The notes under the pieces: generated by a model
Database searches by the model: none
What the model saw: the letters and a program-made list of their open reading frames with translations, nothing else
What the model was told of the DNA's origin: nothing
Origin: Pantoea endophytica
GTDB taxonomy: Bacteria; Pseudomonadota; Gammaproteobacteria; Enterobacterales; Enterobacteriaceae
Assembly: GCF_002858935.1 (NCBI RefSeq)
Contig: NZ_PJRT01000033.1
Location: forward strand, 620,001 to 684,000
Reading direction: 5' to 3'
Length of the DNA stretch: 64,000 nucleotides
Program-made: the position numbers and the translations under genes
Part shown: positions 41,475 through 50,202 of the stretch, piece after piece
How the letters are laid out: each line of letters begins with the position of its first letter
Position numbering within the stretch: position 1 is the first letter of the stretch

Positions 41475-43862
41475 TCAATCCCTCAAGGTTGCCTGGAATC
41501 GCTCTTTTAATGCCGCAACGCATTTGGCAACGGTCGCGGCAATCTCCTCTTCTTCGAGTGTCCGGCTGGTATCCTGCAAAATCAGGCTAATCGCTAGGCT
41601 CTTTTCACCTTCGTTTACGCCCTTACCACGGTACACGTCAAACAAGTTTACGCCAACTACCTGATTTACGCCAACTTTCTTACACTCCGCAATGATATCT
41701 GCTGCAGGCACATTTTCAGCCACCACAACGGCGATATCACGACGGTTTGCCGGGAAGCGAGAAATCTCGCGCGCATCAGGCAGGACGCGGTCTGCGACCT
41801 TATTCCAAAGCAGTTCAAACACTAAGGTGCGACCATTCAGATCCAGCTTACGTTCCAGCTCTGGATGAACCACCCCGATAAATCCGATTCGTTCGCCGCG
41901 TAAATAAATTGCGGCGCTTTGTCCTGGATGCAGCGCCGGATTGGCTTCCGCACGGAAGGAAATCTCATCAAGTTTACCGGTCAAATCCAGCAGCGATTCT
42001 AAATCGCCTTTCAAATCATAGAAGTCAACCGTCTGACGCGCCAGATCCCAATGCTCTTCATAGCGATTGCCGCTTAAAACGCCGGCCAGCATAAGATCCT
42101 GGCGGATACCCAGATCGGCCTGTGTATCAGGAACAAAGCGTAAACCGCTTTCAAACAGGCGTACGCGGCCCTGCTGACGGTTTTGGTTATACACCACCGC
42201 GCCCAGCAAACCGGTCCACAGCGACAGGCGCATTGCCGACATATCGCTGGAGATTGGGCTGGGCAGGATCAGCGCCTCTTCGCCCGGATGCAGCAACTGC
42301 TGCAGTTTGGGATCAACGAAGCTGTAGGTAATCGCTTCCTGATAACCTTTATCTACCAACAGATTTTTCGCACGCTTCAGCGACAGGTCGGCTTCACGAT
42401 GCTGCGTCATGATCAGGCTGGCTTTCACCGGCACATCAGGGATGTTGTTGTAGCCGTAAACGCGCGCCACTTCTTCGACCAGATCTTCTTCGATAGCCAT
42501 ATCGAAACGCCAGCTTGGCACAACGGCTTGCCACTCACCTGCACTCACTTTCACTTCGCAACCCAAACGCGTCAGGATGTCAGTAACCTGTTCGTCAGCA
42601 ATCACATGGCCAATCAGACGATCGAGCTTTTCACGGCGCAGCGTGATGGTGGCGCGTGGCGGCAGCGCGCTCGCGTCAGTTTGGTCGATGACCGGGCCCG
42701 CTTCGCCGCCACAGATGTCGAGCAACAGTTGCGTCGCGCGTTCAATCGCTTTGTGCTGCAACGCTGGATCGACGCCACGCTCGTAACGATGTGACGCGTC
42801 GGTATGCAGGCCCTGACGGCGAGCGCGGCCGGTGATCGCCAGCGGATCAAAGTAGGCGCATTCGAACAGCACATTTTGCGTCTCTTCATTGACACCGGAA
42901 TGCTCGCCACCAAAAATGCCGCCCATCGCCAGCGCTTTGTGGTGATCGGCAATCACCAGCGTGTCGCTGCTGAGTTTAGCTTCGGTACCATCCAGCAGCG
43001 TCAGCACTTCGCCCTCTTCTGCCATACGCACCACGATGCCGCCGTCGATGCGGTCGAGATCGAAGGCATGCATCGGCTGGCCAAGCTCCAGCAGTACAAA
43101 GTTGGTGATATCGACCACCGGATCGATTGAGCGAATACCGCAACGACGTAGCTTCTCACGCATCCACAATGGCGTAGCGGCTTTAACGTTGACACCTTTC
43201 ACCACGCGGCCAAGGTAGCGCGGGCACGCGGCGGTGGCATCAACACGAATCGGGAAGGTATCGTTGATGGTGGCTTTTACCGGCTCAATTGCGGGTGCCG
43301 TCAGCGGCAAACCGTTCAAAACTGCTACATCACGCGCAATCCCGATGATGCCCAGGCAATCGGCGCGGTTTGGCGTGACGCTGATTTCAATGGTGTTGTC
43401 ATCCAGCTGCAGATAGCTGCGGATGTCGGTGCCAATTGGCGCATCGGCTGGCAGCTCAATGATGCCATTGTGATCGTCGGAAATACCCAGCTCAGAGAAG
43501 GAGCACAGCATGCCTTCAGACGGCTCGCCACGCAGTTTTGCTGCTTTGATTTTGAAATCGCCCGGCAGCACAGCGCCAACGGTCGCCACCGCCACTTTCA
43601 GGCCCTGACGGCAGTTTGGCGCGCCGCAGACGATATCCAACAGGCGATCGCCACCGACGTTGATTTTGGTGACGCGCAGTTTGTCGGCGTTCGGATGCTG
43701 GCCGCACTCAACCACTTCACCCACCACGACACCGTGGAACGCACCGGCAACCGGATCCACGCCGTCCACTTCAAGGCCGGCCATGGTGATTTGCTCAGAC
43801 AGCGCAGCGCTGTCCAGGGCTGGATTTACCCATTCGCGTAACCAGAGTTCACTGAATTTCAT
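41475..43862 (-). CDS. pheT: Phenylalanyl-tRNA synthetase beta subunit
   Basis: A 795-aa beta subunit of the (alpha-beta)2 enzyme. Domains: tRNA-binding EMAP-like domain (about 40-150), B3/4 editing domain (about 210-380), B5 (about 400-475), core and C-terminal FDX-ACB anticodon-binding domain (about 700-795, SRFPANRRDIAVVV). Length equals E. coli PheT. It follows pheS by 14 bases and precedes ihfA. Confidence 0.98.
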   Translation of the reverse strand: MKFSELWLREWVNPALDSAALSEQITMAGLEVDGVDPVAGAFHGVVVGEVVECGQHPNADKLRVTKINVGGDRLLDIVCGAPNCRQGLKVAVATVGAVLPGDFKIKAAKLRGEPSEGMLCSFSELGISDDHNGIIELPADAPIGTDIRSYLQLDDNTIEISVTPNRADCLGIIGIARDVAVLNGLPLTAPAIEPVKATINDTFPIRVDATAACPRYLGRVVKGVNVKAATPLWMREKLRRCGIRSIDPVVDITNFVLLELGQPMHAFDLDRIDGGIVVRMAEEGEVLTLLDGTEAKLSSDTLVIADHHKALAMGGIFGGEHSGVNEETQNVLFECAYFDPLAITGRARRQGLHTDASHRYERGVDPALQHKAIERATQLLLDICGGEAGPVIDQTDASALPPRATITLRREKLDRLIGHVIADEQVTDILTRLGCEVKVSAGEWQAVVPSWRFDMAIEEDLVEEVARVYGYNNIPDVPVKASLIMTQHREADLSLKRAKNLLVDKGYQEAITYSFVDPKLQQLLHPGEEALILPSPISSDMSAMRLSLWTGLLGAVVYNQNRQQGRVRLFESGLRFVPDTQADLGIRQDLMLAGVLSGNRYEEHWDLARQTVDFYDLKGDLESLLDLTGKLDEISFRAEANPALHPGQSAAIYLRGERIGFIGVVHPELERKLDLNGRTLVFELLWNKVADRVLPDAREISRFPANRRDIAVVVAENVPAADIIAECKKVGVNQVVGVNLFDVYRGKGVNEGEKSLAISLILQDTSRTLEEEEIAATVAKCVAALKERFQATLRD

Positions 43863-43876
43863 TGGATAACCTGCCC

Positions 43877-44860
43877 TTATTTAAATTGTTTGAGGAAACG
43901 TAAATCATTTTCGAAGAAGGCGCGCAGATCGGTCACACCGTAGCGCAGCATGGTGAGACGCTCCATGCCCATGCCAAACGCAAAGCCCGAATAAATTTCC
44001 GGATCGATGCCAACATTGCGCAATACGTTCGGGTGCACCATGCCGCAACCCAGCACTTCCAACCACTTGCCGTTTTTACCCATCACGTCCACTTCTGCGG
44101 ACGGTTCGGTGAACGGGAAGTAAGAAGGACGGAAGCGAATTTGCAGATTCTCTTCGAAGAAGTTGTTGAGGAAATCGTGCAGTGTGCCTTTCAGGTTGGT
44201 AAAGCTGATGTCTTTATCGACAATCAAACCTTCCATCTGGTGGAACATTGGCGTGTGCGTCTGATCGTAATCGTTACGATAAACACGGCCTGGCGCGATG
44301 ATGCGGATTGGCGGCTGCTGGTTTTTCATGGTACGGATCTGCACGCCTGAAGTTTGGGTGCGCAGCAGACGCGTGGCATCAAACCAGAACGTGTCGTGAT
44401 CGGCACGCGCCGGGTGATGGCCGGGAATGTTCAGCGCATCAAAATTGTGGTAGTCGTCTTCGATTTCCGGACCTGTTACCACCGCGAAACCCAGTTCGCC
44501 GAAGAAGGTTTCGATACGATCAATAGTGCGGGTCACCGGATGCAAGCCGCCATTCTCAACGCGGCGGCCAGGCAGCGACACGTCGATGGTTTCCGCAGCC
44601 AGACGCGCATTCAGCTCCGCACTTTCCAGCGTCTCTTTGCGCGCGGTAAGGCGGTCCTGCACTTGCTGTTTGGCCTCGTTGATGACCGCACCCGCAGCCG
44701 GGCGCTCTTCTGCCGGCAGTTCACGCAGGGTGGTCATTTGCAGCGTCAGATGCCCTTTCTTACCCAGAAATTCGACGCGCACGGCGTCCAGAGCAGCGAT
44801 ATCCGCCGCCTCGTCGATGGCGGCCGTGGCACGAGCCACCAGGTCTGCGAGTTGGGACAT
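43877..44860 (-). CDS. pheS: Phenylalanyl-tRNA synthetase alpha subunit
   Basis: A 327-aa catalytic class II subunit; N-terminal coiled coil, then the aminoacylation core with motif 2 (FHQMEGLIVDKDISF) and motif 3 (GFAFGMGMERLTML). The Ala of SGFAFGMG corresponds to E. coli Ala294, the position that sets amino-acid size selectivity. GAAGAGGAA precedes the ATG. Preceded by the PheM leader and attenuator, so controlled by Phe-tRNA charging. Confidence 0.98.
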   Translation of the reverse strand: MSQLADLVARATAAIDEAADIAALDAVRVEFLGKKGHLTLQMTTLRELPAEERPAAGAVINEAKQQVQDRLTARKETLESAELNARLAAETIDVSLPGRRVENGGLHPVTRTIDRIETFFGELGFAVVTGPEIEDDYHNFDALNIPGHHPARADHDTFWFDATRLLRTQTSGVQIRTMKNQQPPIRIIAPGRVYRNDYDQTHTPMFHQMEGLIVDKDISFTNLKGTLHDFLNNFFEENLQIRFRPSYFPFTEPSAEVDVMGKNGKWLEVLGCGMVHPNVLRNVGIDPEIYSGFAFGMGMERLTMLRYGVTDLRAFFENDLRFLKQFK

Positions 44861-44934
44861 GATTTCCTCTTCTTCCAGCCGGGCTGGTCAGTTCTCGTTG
44901 GGATCAGATGATCCGATTAAGTGTCGCCAGAAAC

Positions 44935-44960
44935 AAAAAAGCCTCCACGAGGGAGGCTTT
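44935..44960 (-). terminator. pheST attenuator
   Basis: AAAGCCTCC / GGAGGCTTT 9-bp stem; on the minus strand it is followed by a run of T. It lies 48 bases past the pheM stop and 75 bases before pheS, the arrangement of the E. coli pheST attenuator. Confidence 0.92.
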
Positions 44961-45007
44961 CAGCGCGATTTTTCGTTTCTTTTCTTATGCGCAAAAGCCC
45001 CTGATGT

Positions 45008-45052
45008 TCAGGCGCTAAAGTAAAAAAAGAAACGGAAAATAGCAGCATTCAT
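45008..45052 (-). CDS. pheM: PheM leader peptide
   Basis: A 14-codon leader reading [14 protein letters not shown], against [14 protein letters not shown] in E. coli. Five of fourteen codons are Phe, so ribosome stalling reports Phe-tRNA(Phe) charging and decides whether the downstream attenuator forms. Only the last residue differs from E. coli. Confidence 0.96.
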   Translation of the reverse strand: [14 protein letters not shown]

Positions 45053-45140
45053 GCTTGCGTTACCTTGTCATATTTAGAAACCGCACTATTGAAATGCGCA
45101 GCGGCCAAAATGTCAATCTTTTGCGTGAGTTGCGGGTAAT

Positions 45141-45165
45141 AAAAAAGGGAGCAAGCTCCCTTTTT
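45141..45165 (-). terminator. rplT terminator
   Basis: AAAAGGGAGC / GCTCCCTTTT stem with AA in the loop, then T-rich on the minus strand; 9 bases past the rplT stop. Some readthrough into pheM-pheST is known in E. coli. Confidence 0.8.
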
Positions 45166-45173
45166 CAACTGAC

Positions 45174-45530
45174 TTACGCCAGAGCTGATTTTGCTTTTTC
45201 AACAAGTGCAGTAAATGTCACTTTGTCGAATACAGCGATGTCAGCCAGAATCTTACGGTCGATTTCAATAGAGGCTTTTTTCAGGCCATTGATGAAACGG
45301 CTGTAAGAGATACCGTTCTGACGAGCCGCAGCGTTGATACGCGCGATCCACAGTTGACGGAACTGACGCTTACGTTGACGACGGTCACGGTAAGCATACT
45401 GACCAGCTTTGATAACAGCCTGGAAGGCAACGCGGTATACACGTGAACGTGCACCATAGTAGCCTTTAGCTTGTTTTAAGATTTTCTTGTGACGTGCGCG
45501 AGCAATTACACCACGTTTAACGCGAGCCAT
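45174..45530 (-). CDS. rplT: Ribosomal protein L20
   Basis: A 118-aa early-assembly 50S protein (MARVKRGVIARARHKKILKQAKGYYGARSR). Same length as E. coli. In E. coli L20 also represses the rpmI-rplT mRNA by binding a 23S-like structure upstream of rpmI. Here it is separated from rpmI by 171 bases instead of about 50, because an ERIC-type repeat lies between. Ribosome site AGGAGA. Confidence 0.98.
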   Translation of the reverse strand: MARVKRGVIARARHKKILKQAKGYYGARSRVYRVAFQAVIKAGQYAYRDRRQRKRQFRQLWIARINAAARQNGISYSRFINGLKKASIEIDRKILADIAVFDKVTFTALVEKAKSALA

Positions 45531-45560
45531 GTGAGCTCTCCTATATCATATTCTGTGATT

Positions 45561-45680
45561 TCCCTTCATCTTTCGTGCCGCAGCGGCGTTGGCTGTCTTC
45601 ATTCATCCCAGTCACTTACTGATGTAAGTTAAGGGATTCATTCAGTTGCCGCCTTGCTGCAACCCGAAATCTTTCGGGGA
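45561..45680 (-). repeat. ERIC-type intergenic repeat in the rpmI-rplT gap
   Basis: On the minus strand the core reads ACTTACATCAGTAAGTGACTGGG, written here in parts: ACTTACAT, CAGTAAGTGACTGGG, then CAGCCAACGC. These match the central palindrome and right half of the enterobacterial repetitive intergenic consensus (ACTTACATAAGTAAGTGACTGGGGTGA...CAGCCAACGC). The flanks continue the inverted-repeat structure to about 120 bases. Edges are approximate. It would fold into a long hairpin in the operon mRNA. Confidence 0.85.
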
Positions 45681-45701
45681 ATTAAACTAAAAAAAATTTA
45701 C

Positions 45702-45899
45702 TTATGCGTACGGCAGGCAGGCAATAACCAGACCCAGATCGCCTTTAGACACCATGCCTTTCGGACGCAGGTGACGTTTACGCTTAGTAGACTTTTTAGT
45801 CAGAATATGACGCAGGTTCGCGTGCTTACGCTTGAAGCCGCCAGAAGCGGTCTTCTTGAAGCGCTTAGCGGCGCCACGTACAGTTTTAATCTTTGGCAT
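45702..45899 (-). CDS. rpmI: Ribosomal protein L35
   Basis: A 65-aa basic 50S protein (MPKIKTVRGAAKRFKKTASGGFKRK...). The ATG at 45899 gives the exact family length; 22 open codons upstream are not used. Between infC (99 bases upstream) and rplT. The upstream leader is where L20 binds in E. coli. Confidence 0.97.
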   Translation of the reverse strand: MPKIKTVRGAAKRFKKTASGGFKRKHANLRHILTKKSTKRKRHLRPKGMVSKGDLGLVIACLPYA

Positions 45900-45998
45900 T
45901 TTTACAAATATCCACTTCGCATTGTTAATAAAATGAATCAGACAGGCGAATAAAAATCCGCACAACGCAAGCGCTGCGCGGCATTATTACTTGAAGGC

Positions 45999-46550
45999 CT
46001 ACTGTTTCTTCTTAGGAGCGAGCACCATGATCATCTGACGACCTTCGATCTTCGAAGGGAAGGATTCGACAATCGCCAGATCCATGTCTTCACACAGATC
46101 TTTACGGACGCGGTTAAGCACTTCCATACCGATCTGCTGGTGCGCCATCTCACGACCGCGGAAACGCAGCGTGATTTTGGCTTTATCACCCTCTTCCAGA
46201 AAGCGAATCAGGTTGCGTAGTTTGACCTGATAGTCGCCATCATCGGTACCAGGACGGAATTTGATTTCCTTAACCTGGATAACTTTCTGCTTCTTCTTCT
46301 GTTCCTTAGAAGACTTGCTTTTTTCATAAAGGAACTTGCCGTAATCCATGATACGGCAAACCGGCGGTTCGGCGTTCGGGCTGATTTCAACTAAATCTAC
46401 GCCGGCTTCTTCAGCTTTCTCAATGGCTTCACGCAGGGTGACAATGCCAAGTTGCTCGCCGTCTACGCCAGTTAAGCGCACTTCGGTGGCACGGATTTCG
46501 CCGTTGATACGGTTCGGACGTGTTGGTTGTACTCGTTTTCCGCCTTTAAT
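45999..46550 (-). CDS. infC: Translation initiation factor IF-3 (ATT start)
   Basis: A 183-aa factor that prevents premature 50S joining and checks start codons. The true start is ATT at 46550: reading gives MKGGKRVQPTRPNRINGEIRA, aligning with E. coli IF-3, whose gene also begins AUU, the basis of its self-repression through start-codon discrimination. The first ATG/GTG-based frame (46481) would delete 23 conserved residues. AGAGGAAA lies 9 bases upstream. The first five bases overlap the end of thrS. Confidence 0.95.
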   Translation of the reverse strand: MKGGKRVQPTRPNRINGEIRATEVRLTGVDGEQLGIVTLREAIEKAEEAGVDLVEISPNAEPPVCRIMDYGKFLYEKSKSSKEQKKKQKVIQVKEIKFRPGTDDGDYQVKLRNLIRFLEEGDKAKITLRFRGREMAHQQIGMEVLNRVRKDLCEDMDLAIVESFPSKIEGRQMIMVLAPKKKQ

Positions 46551-48483
46551 AACCTGTTTCCTCTAATTGGTGAAGATGTCGGCTGCGAATCTCTTGTTGC
46601 AGCTTCTCAACAAACACATCTACGTCCATGCTCCCAAGGTCTTTACCACGGCGGGTGCGCACGGCAACTTTGCCTGCTTCCACCTCTTTGTCACCGCAAA
46701 CCAGCATATAAGGGACGCGACGTAATGTGTGCTCGCGGATTTTAAAGCCTATCTTCTCGTTTCTCAAGTCTGCTTTGACACGAATGCCAGCATTCTGCAA
46801 TTTCTTCGTCAATTCACTGACGTATTCTGACTGACTGTCGGTGATATTCATCACCACAGCCTGCACCGGCGCCAGCCAACTCGGGAAGAATCCAGCGAAT
46901 TCTTCGGTCAGGATGCCGATAAAGCGTTCCATTGAACCGAGAATTGCGCGATGGATCATTACCGGTGTCTGGCGGTCGTTGTTTTCGCCGACAAAAGTCG
47001 CGTCCAGACGCTTCGGCAGGGAGAAGTCTAGCTGAACGGTACCACACTGCCAGGCGCGGTCGAGACAATCGTACAGGGTAAACTCAATTTTAGGGCCGTA
47101 GAAGGCACCTTCTCCCGGCTGATATTCGAATGGAATATCATTCTCTTTCAGCGCTTCTGCCAAATCCACTTCCGCACGATCCCACATTTCGTCGGTACCG
47201 ATACGTTTTTCCGGACGGGTCGACAGCTTCACCACGATTTTTTCAAAACCGAAGGTGCTGTACATGTCGTATACCATGCGGATACAGCTGTTCACCTCAT
47301 CACGTACCTGATCTTCGGTACAGAAGACGTGAGCATCATCCTGGGTAAAGCCGCGCACGCGCATCAGACCATGCAAGGCACCTGATGGCTCGTTACGATG
47401 GCAGCTACCAAACTCCGCCATACGCAGCGGCAGGTCGCGGTAGGATTTCAGACCCTGATTAAAGATCTGAACGTGGCCTGGGCAGTTCATCGGCTTGATG
47501 CAATATTCACGGTTCTCTGAAGAGGTGGTGAACATGGCTTCTTTATAGTTCTCCCAGTGCCCGGTTTTCTCCCACAGCACGCGGTCCATCATGAACGGAC
47601 CTTTCACTTCCTGATAGTCGTACTCTTTCAGCTTGGTACGCACAAACACTTCCAGCTCGCGGAAGATGGTCCAGCCGTCATTGTGCCAGAACACCATGCC
47701 CGGTGCTTCTTCCTGCATGTGGTAGAGATCGAGCTGCTTACCGATTTTACGGTGATCGCGCTTCGCCGCTTCTTCCAGACGCTGCAGATAGGCAGCCAAC
47801 TGCTTTTTATCCGCCCAGGCCGTACCGTAAATACGCTGCAGCATTTTGTTGTCGCTGTTGCCGCGCCAGTAAGCCCCGGAGATTTTCTGCAGTTTGAAGT
47901 GATGGCAGAAACGCATATTCGGCACGTGCGGACCGCGGCACATGTCGATGTATTCTTCATGTTGATACAGGCCAGGACGATCGTCGTGGCTGATGTTCTC
48001 GTCAAGAATGGTGGTTTTGTAGCTTTCGCCACGCTCAGCAAACACGTCACGTGCTTCCTGCCAGCTCACCTTTTTCTTCACCACATCGTAGTTGGTTTCA
48101 GCCAGCTGGTGCATACGCTTTTCCAGCAGCTCAAGATCTTCCTGGGTTAAGGTATGTTCCAGGTCAACGTCATAATAGAAACCGTTATCAATCACCGGGC
48201 CGATCGCCATTTTGGTGTTTGGCCACAGCTGCTTAATCGCATGCCCTAACAGGTGCGCGCAAGAGTGACGAATGATTTCTAAACCGGCGTCGTCTTTAGC
48301 GGTAATAATCGCGACCTGAGCGTCCTCGGTGATCGGATCAACCGCATCAACCAATTCGCCATTCACGCGACCCGCGATGCAGGCTTTCGCCAAACCCGGT
48401 CCAATATCCAACGCAATATCCATCACGCTGACCGGACGGTCAAAGCTGCGCTGGCTGCCATCAGGAAGAGTAATTACTGGCAT
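46546..48483 (-). CDS. thrS: Threonyl-tRNA synthetase
   Basis: A 645-aa class II synthetase. Order: TGS domain (1-61), editing domain with HxxxH (HSCAHLLGHA, about 73-82) and downstream C182-type cysteine (DMCRGPHVPN), catalytic core with zinc ligands (C334, H385, H511 in E. coli), and C-terminal anticodon domain. The E. coli protein ends LEE (642 aa); here the stop is displaced and the chain ends LEETGY, so the TAA overlaps the infC ATT start. A tRNA-like hairpin precedes the gene. Confidence 0.97.
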   Translation of the reverse strand: MPVITLPDGSQRSFDRPVSVMDIALDIGPGLAKACIAGRVNGELVDAVDPITEDAQVAIITAKDDAGLEIIRHSCAHLLGHAIKQLWPNTKMAIGPVIDNGFYYDVDLEHTLTQEDLELLEKRMHQLAETNYDVVKKKVSWQEARDVFAERGESYKTTILDENISHDDRPGLYQHEEYIDMCRGPHVPNMRFCHHFKLQKISGAYWRGNSDNKMLQRIYGTAWADKKQLAAYLQRLEEAAKRDHRKIGKQLDLYHMQEEAPGMVFWHNDGWTIFRELEVFVRTKLKEYDYQEVKGPFMMDRVLWEKTGHWENYKEAMFTTSSENREYCIKPMNCPGHVQIFNQGLKSYRDLPLRMAEFGSCHRNEPSGALHGLMRVRGFTQDDAHVFCTEDQVRDEVNSCIRMVYDMYSTFGFEKIVVKLSTRPEKRIGTDEMWDRAEVDLAEALKENDIPFEYQPGEGAFYGPKIEFTLYDCLDRAWQCGTVQLDFSLPKRLDATFVGENNDRQTPVMIHRAILGSMERFIGILTEEFAGFFPSWLAPVQAVVMNITDSQSEYVSELTKKLQNAGIRVKADLRNEKIGFKIREHTLRRVPYMLVCGDKEVEAGKVAVRTRRGKDLGSMDVDVFVEKLQQEIRSRHLHQLEETGY

Positions 48484-48504
48484 TTCATATCCTTAATTGC
48501 AGTG

Positions 48505-48525
48505 GTAAGCCACACGAAAGCCTAC
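48505..48525 (-). promoter_or_regulatory. thrS translational operator (anticodon-arm mimic)
   Basis: In the thrS leader, GTAGGC and GCTTAC (minus strand) pair with one G-U, leaving a 9-base loop that contains CGT, the tRNA-Thr anticodon. It ends 22 bases before the ATG, just upstream of the TAAGGA ribosome site. E. coli ThrRS represses its own translation by binding such a mimic; the match is by structure and position. Confidence 0.65.
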
Positions 48526-48673
48526 ATGCAAAAATGAGTTTCATAGTGTGTAACCCGGCGTGATGTCAGACCCACGTTGTCGGAATGACGCCAGGAATGT
48601 AAAGCGGCGATGATAATAGCAGCTTTCGCCGCCGATCAAAACCCGTGCAGAGATTCGCTAAGCTAAAGAGAAA

Positions 48674-48711
48674 TAAAAAAAACCGCTGCGAGGCACAGGC
48701 CTGGCAGCGGT
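48674..48711 (-). terminator. ydiY terminator
   Basis: ACCGCTGC / GCAGCGGT 8-bp stem with a 14-base loop, followed on the minus strand by TTTTTTTTATTT, 19 bases past the ydiY stop. Confidence 0.88.
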
Positions 48712-48729
48712 GATTCACATCCGTCTCGC

Positions 48730-49491
48730 TTACATTGAGTATGAGAGCTGGATCGTGGTTTTGGTATCGGTACGATCCGGCGCAGATTCTGGCGGATTAT
48801 TGTTCCAGGTCACGTTGTAGCCCAGCTTCAGCGCGAAATGGGCATTGATGGCCACCTGCAGCGCGGTTTCTGAGTTCAGCGTGGTGTCTTCACCGAAGCT
48901 GCTCAGCACAGAAACACCCTGGATAAATTTGGTGGTATCTGTCAGCTGCCATTGATAGCTCACTGCACCATAACCCAATGCTTTGGTTTCATGGCCGCCA
49001 TCATGGAAATCGTCGTAACGCACACCCGGACCGAATTCAGCACGCAGTGAGTGAACCGGGCCGCTGAGGATCTGACGACCGTAACCGGCGGTCAGCACAT
49101 CGCGTGAGTCATAACCGTTGAAACGGTCGCTTAGCCAGCTTGCCTGGCCAAACAGGTAATCAGCGCTATTGAGGTTATAGCGGCTACGGCCACCGATATT
49201 GTAAGTCTCAGATGAACGCTCATCATTTGAGGAGTTGTTTGCGGCGTTGCCCCACAGACTCAATGCGGTATTGGTTTGATACCACGTCATATTGGTAGAC
49301 GCACTCAGCGAAGAACTGGTGGTGTTTCCAGTTTGAGCCAGGTAACCCGCTGAAGCGCTGCCTTCAAACGGCTTTTTCGCCGTTGCAGGGTCATCCATGG
49401 AGGTGAAAACGGCGTTATCTGCAAAGGCCTGGTGACAAAATGCTCCAGCAGAGAGCAATAAAACAGCGGACAGCTTGTTAAAGGCTTTCAT
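48730..49491 (-). CDS. ydiY: DUF481 outer-membrane-type protein YdiY
   Basis: A 253-aa DUF481 protein of the salt-induced outer membrane protein group, expected to be a periplasm-exported beta-barrel. Signal peptide about residues 1-24; alternating aromatic strands and a C-terminal strand ending QLSYSM (aromatic then Met end). Function unknown. The ATG at 49491 gives a proper signal peptide and E. coli length (252 aa). In E. coli ydiY lies next to pfkB, which is missing here. Confidence 0.92.
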   Translation of the reverse strand: MKAFNKLSAVLLLSAGAFCHQAFADNAVFTSMDDPATAKKPFEGSASAGYLAQTGNTTSSSLSASTNMTWYQTNTALSLWGNAANNSSNDERSSETYNIGGRSRYNLNSADYLFGQASWLSDRFNGYDSRDVLTAGYGRQILSGPVHSLRAEFGPGVRYDDFHDGGHETKALGYGAVSYQWQLTDTTKFIQGVSVLSSFGEDTTLNSETALQVAINAHFALKLGYNVTWNNNPPESAPDRTDTKTTIQLSYSM

Positions 49492-49822
49492 TAAAAGTAA
49501 TCCGTACGACAGTTTAAAAAACGAAGAGTCTGAAGCGTTTCTCCGGCCAATCAATGCAATTTACCGTAAGTTTTGTAAAAAAGTATGTATCCGCATAAAA
49601 AACCAGGAAAGCCGCTGGACCGCTCTTTTAATGGGACTTTTCCCATTTTCGCTGCGCATTATAGGGGGCAATTACTCAAATAGCAGCCTGAAGGCTACAA
49701 GATTTTTCTGAACTCTTTTGACAAAGCTTTACCTGCTATTTTAACTAATGAATTGGCTAAAATTCGCTCTATACAGCGCGCTGGTCTACGCTGAAATCTG
49801 TTCGATAACAATGAGGTGAATA
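49492..49822. other. ydiY/ydiZ divergent intergenic region
   Basis: 331 bases holding the promoters of divergent ydiY and ydiZ. This is the position of pfkB in E. coli; no remnant of pfkB coding sequence can be seen. No RNA or strong operator recognised. Confidence 0.6.
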
Positions 49823-50113
49823 ATGAGTGACCATGATGTCAAACGTTACATTGTCACGTTGAAATATCAGGAAAGTGGACTCGGCGACGTGCAGTCAGTG
49901 AACAGCGCCATGATCAATGGCGGATACAGCACCACCTTAAGCGATGATGAAGGTCATCCACATGAGTTGGGCACCAATAGCTTCGGTATTGTCAGCGCGT
50001 TAGAGGAGCATGAAATAGCAGAGCAAGCCGCGGGATATGCCCAAATCGCGCTCGATCATAAACCTGAGGTCACCGTCATCACGTTAGAGGCGTTTCTGAA
50101 ACAACAATCCTGA
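49823..50113 (+). CDS. ydiZ: GhoS-like DUF2622 protein YdiZ
   Basis: A 96-aa protein matching YdiZ by position and length. By eye it also aligns with the GhoS endoribonuclease fold (VTLKYQESG..SVNSAM, DDEGHPHELGTNSFGIVSAL, HKPEVTVITLEAFLKQ), the antitoxin that cuts ghoT mRNA in E. coli. No GhoT-like small membrane toxin gene lies next to it, so it is either an orphan or has another RNA target. GAGGTGA precedes the ATG. Confidence 0.8.
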   Translation: MSDHDVKRYIVTLKYQESGLGDVQSVNSAMINGGYSTTLSDDEGHPHELGTNSFGIVSALEEHEIAEQAAGYAQIALDHKPEVTVITLEAFLKQQS

Positions 50114-50202
50114 CGCAGTGCAAAAAACGGCATCGACGCCAGGTTTGCTCAGGTTTTGCGCGTTACAATCGAACTCACGCAGCGAACAAAGAGGATTACC
50201 CG

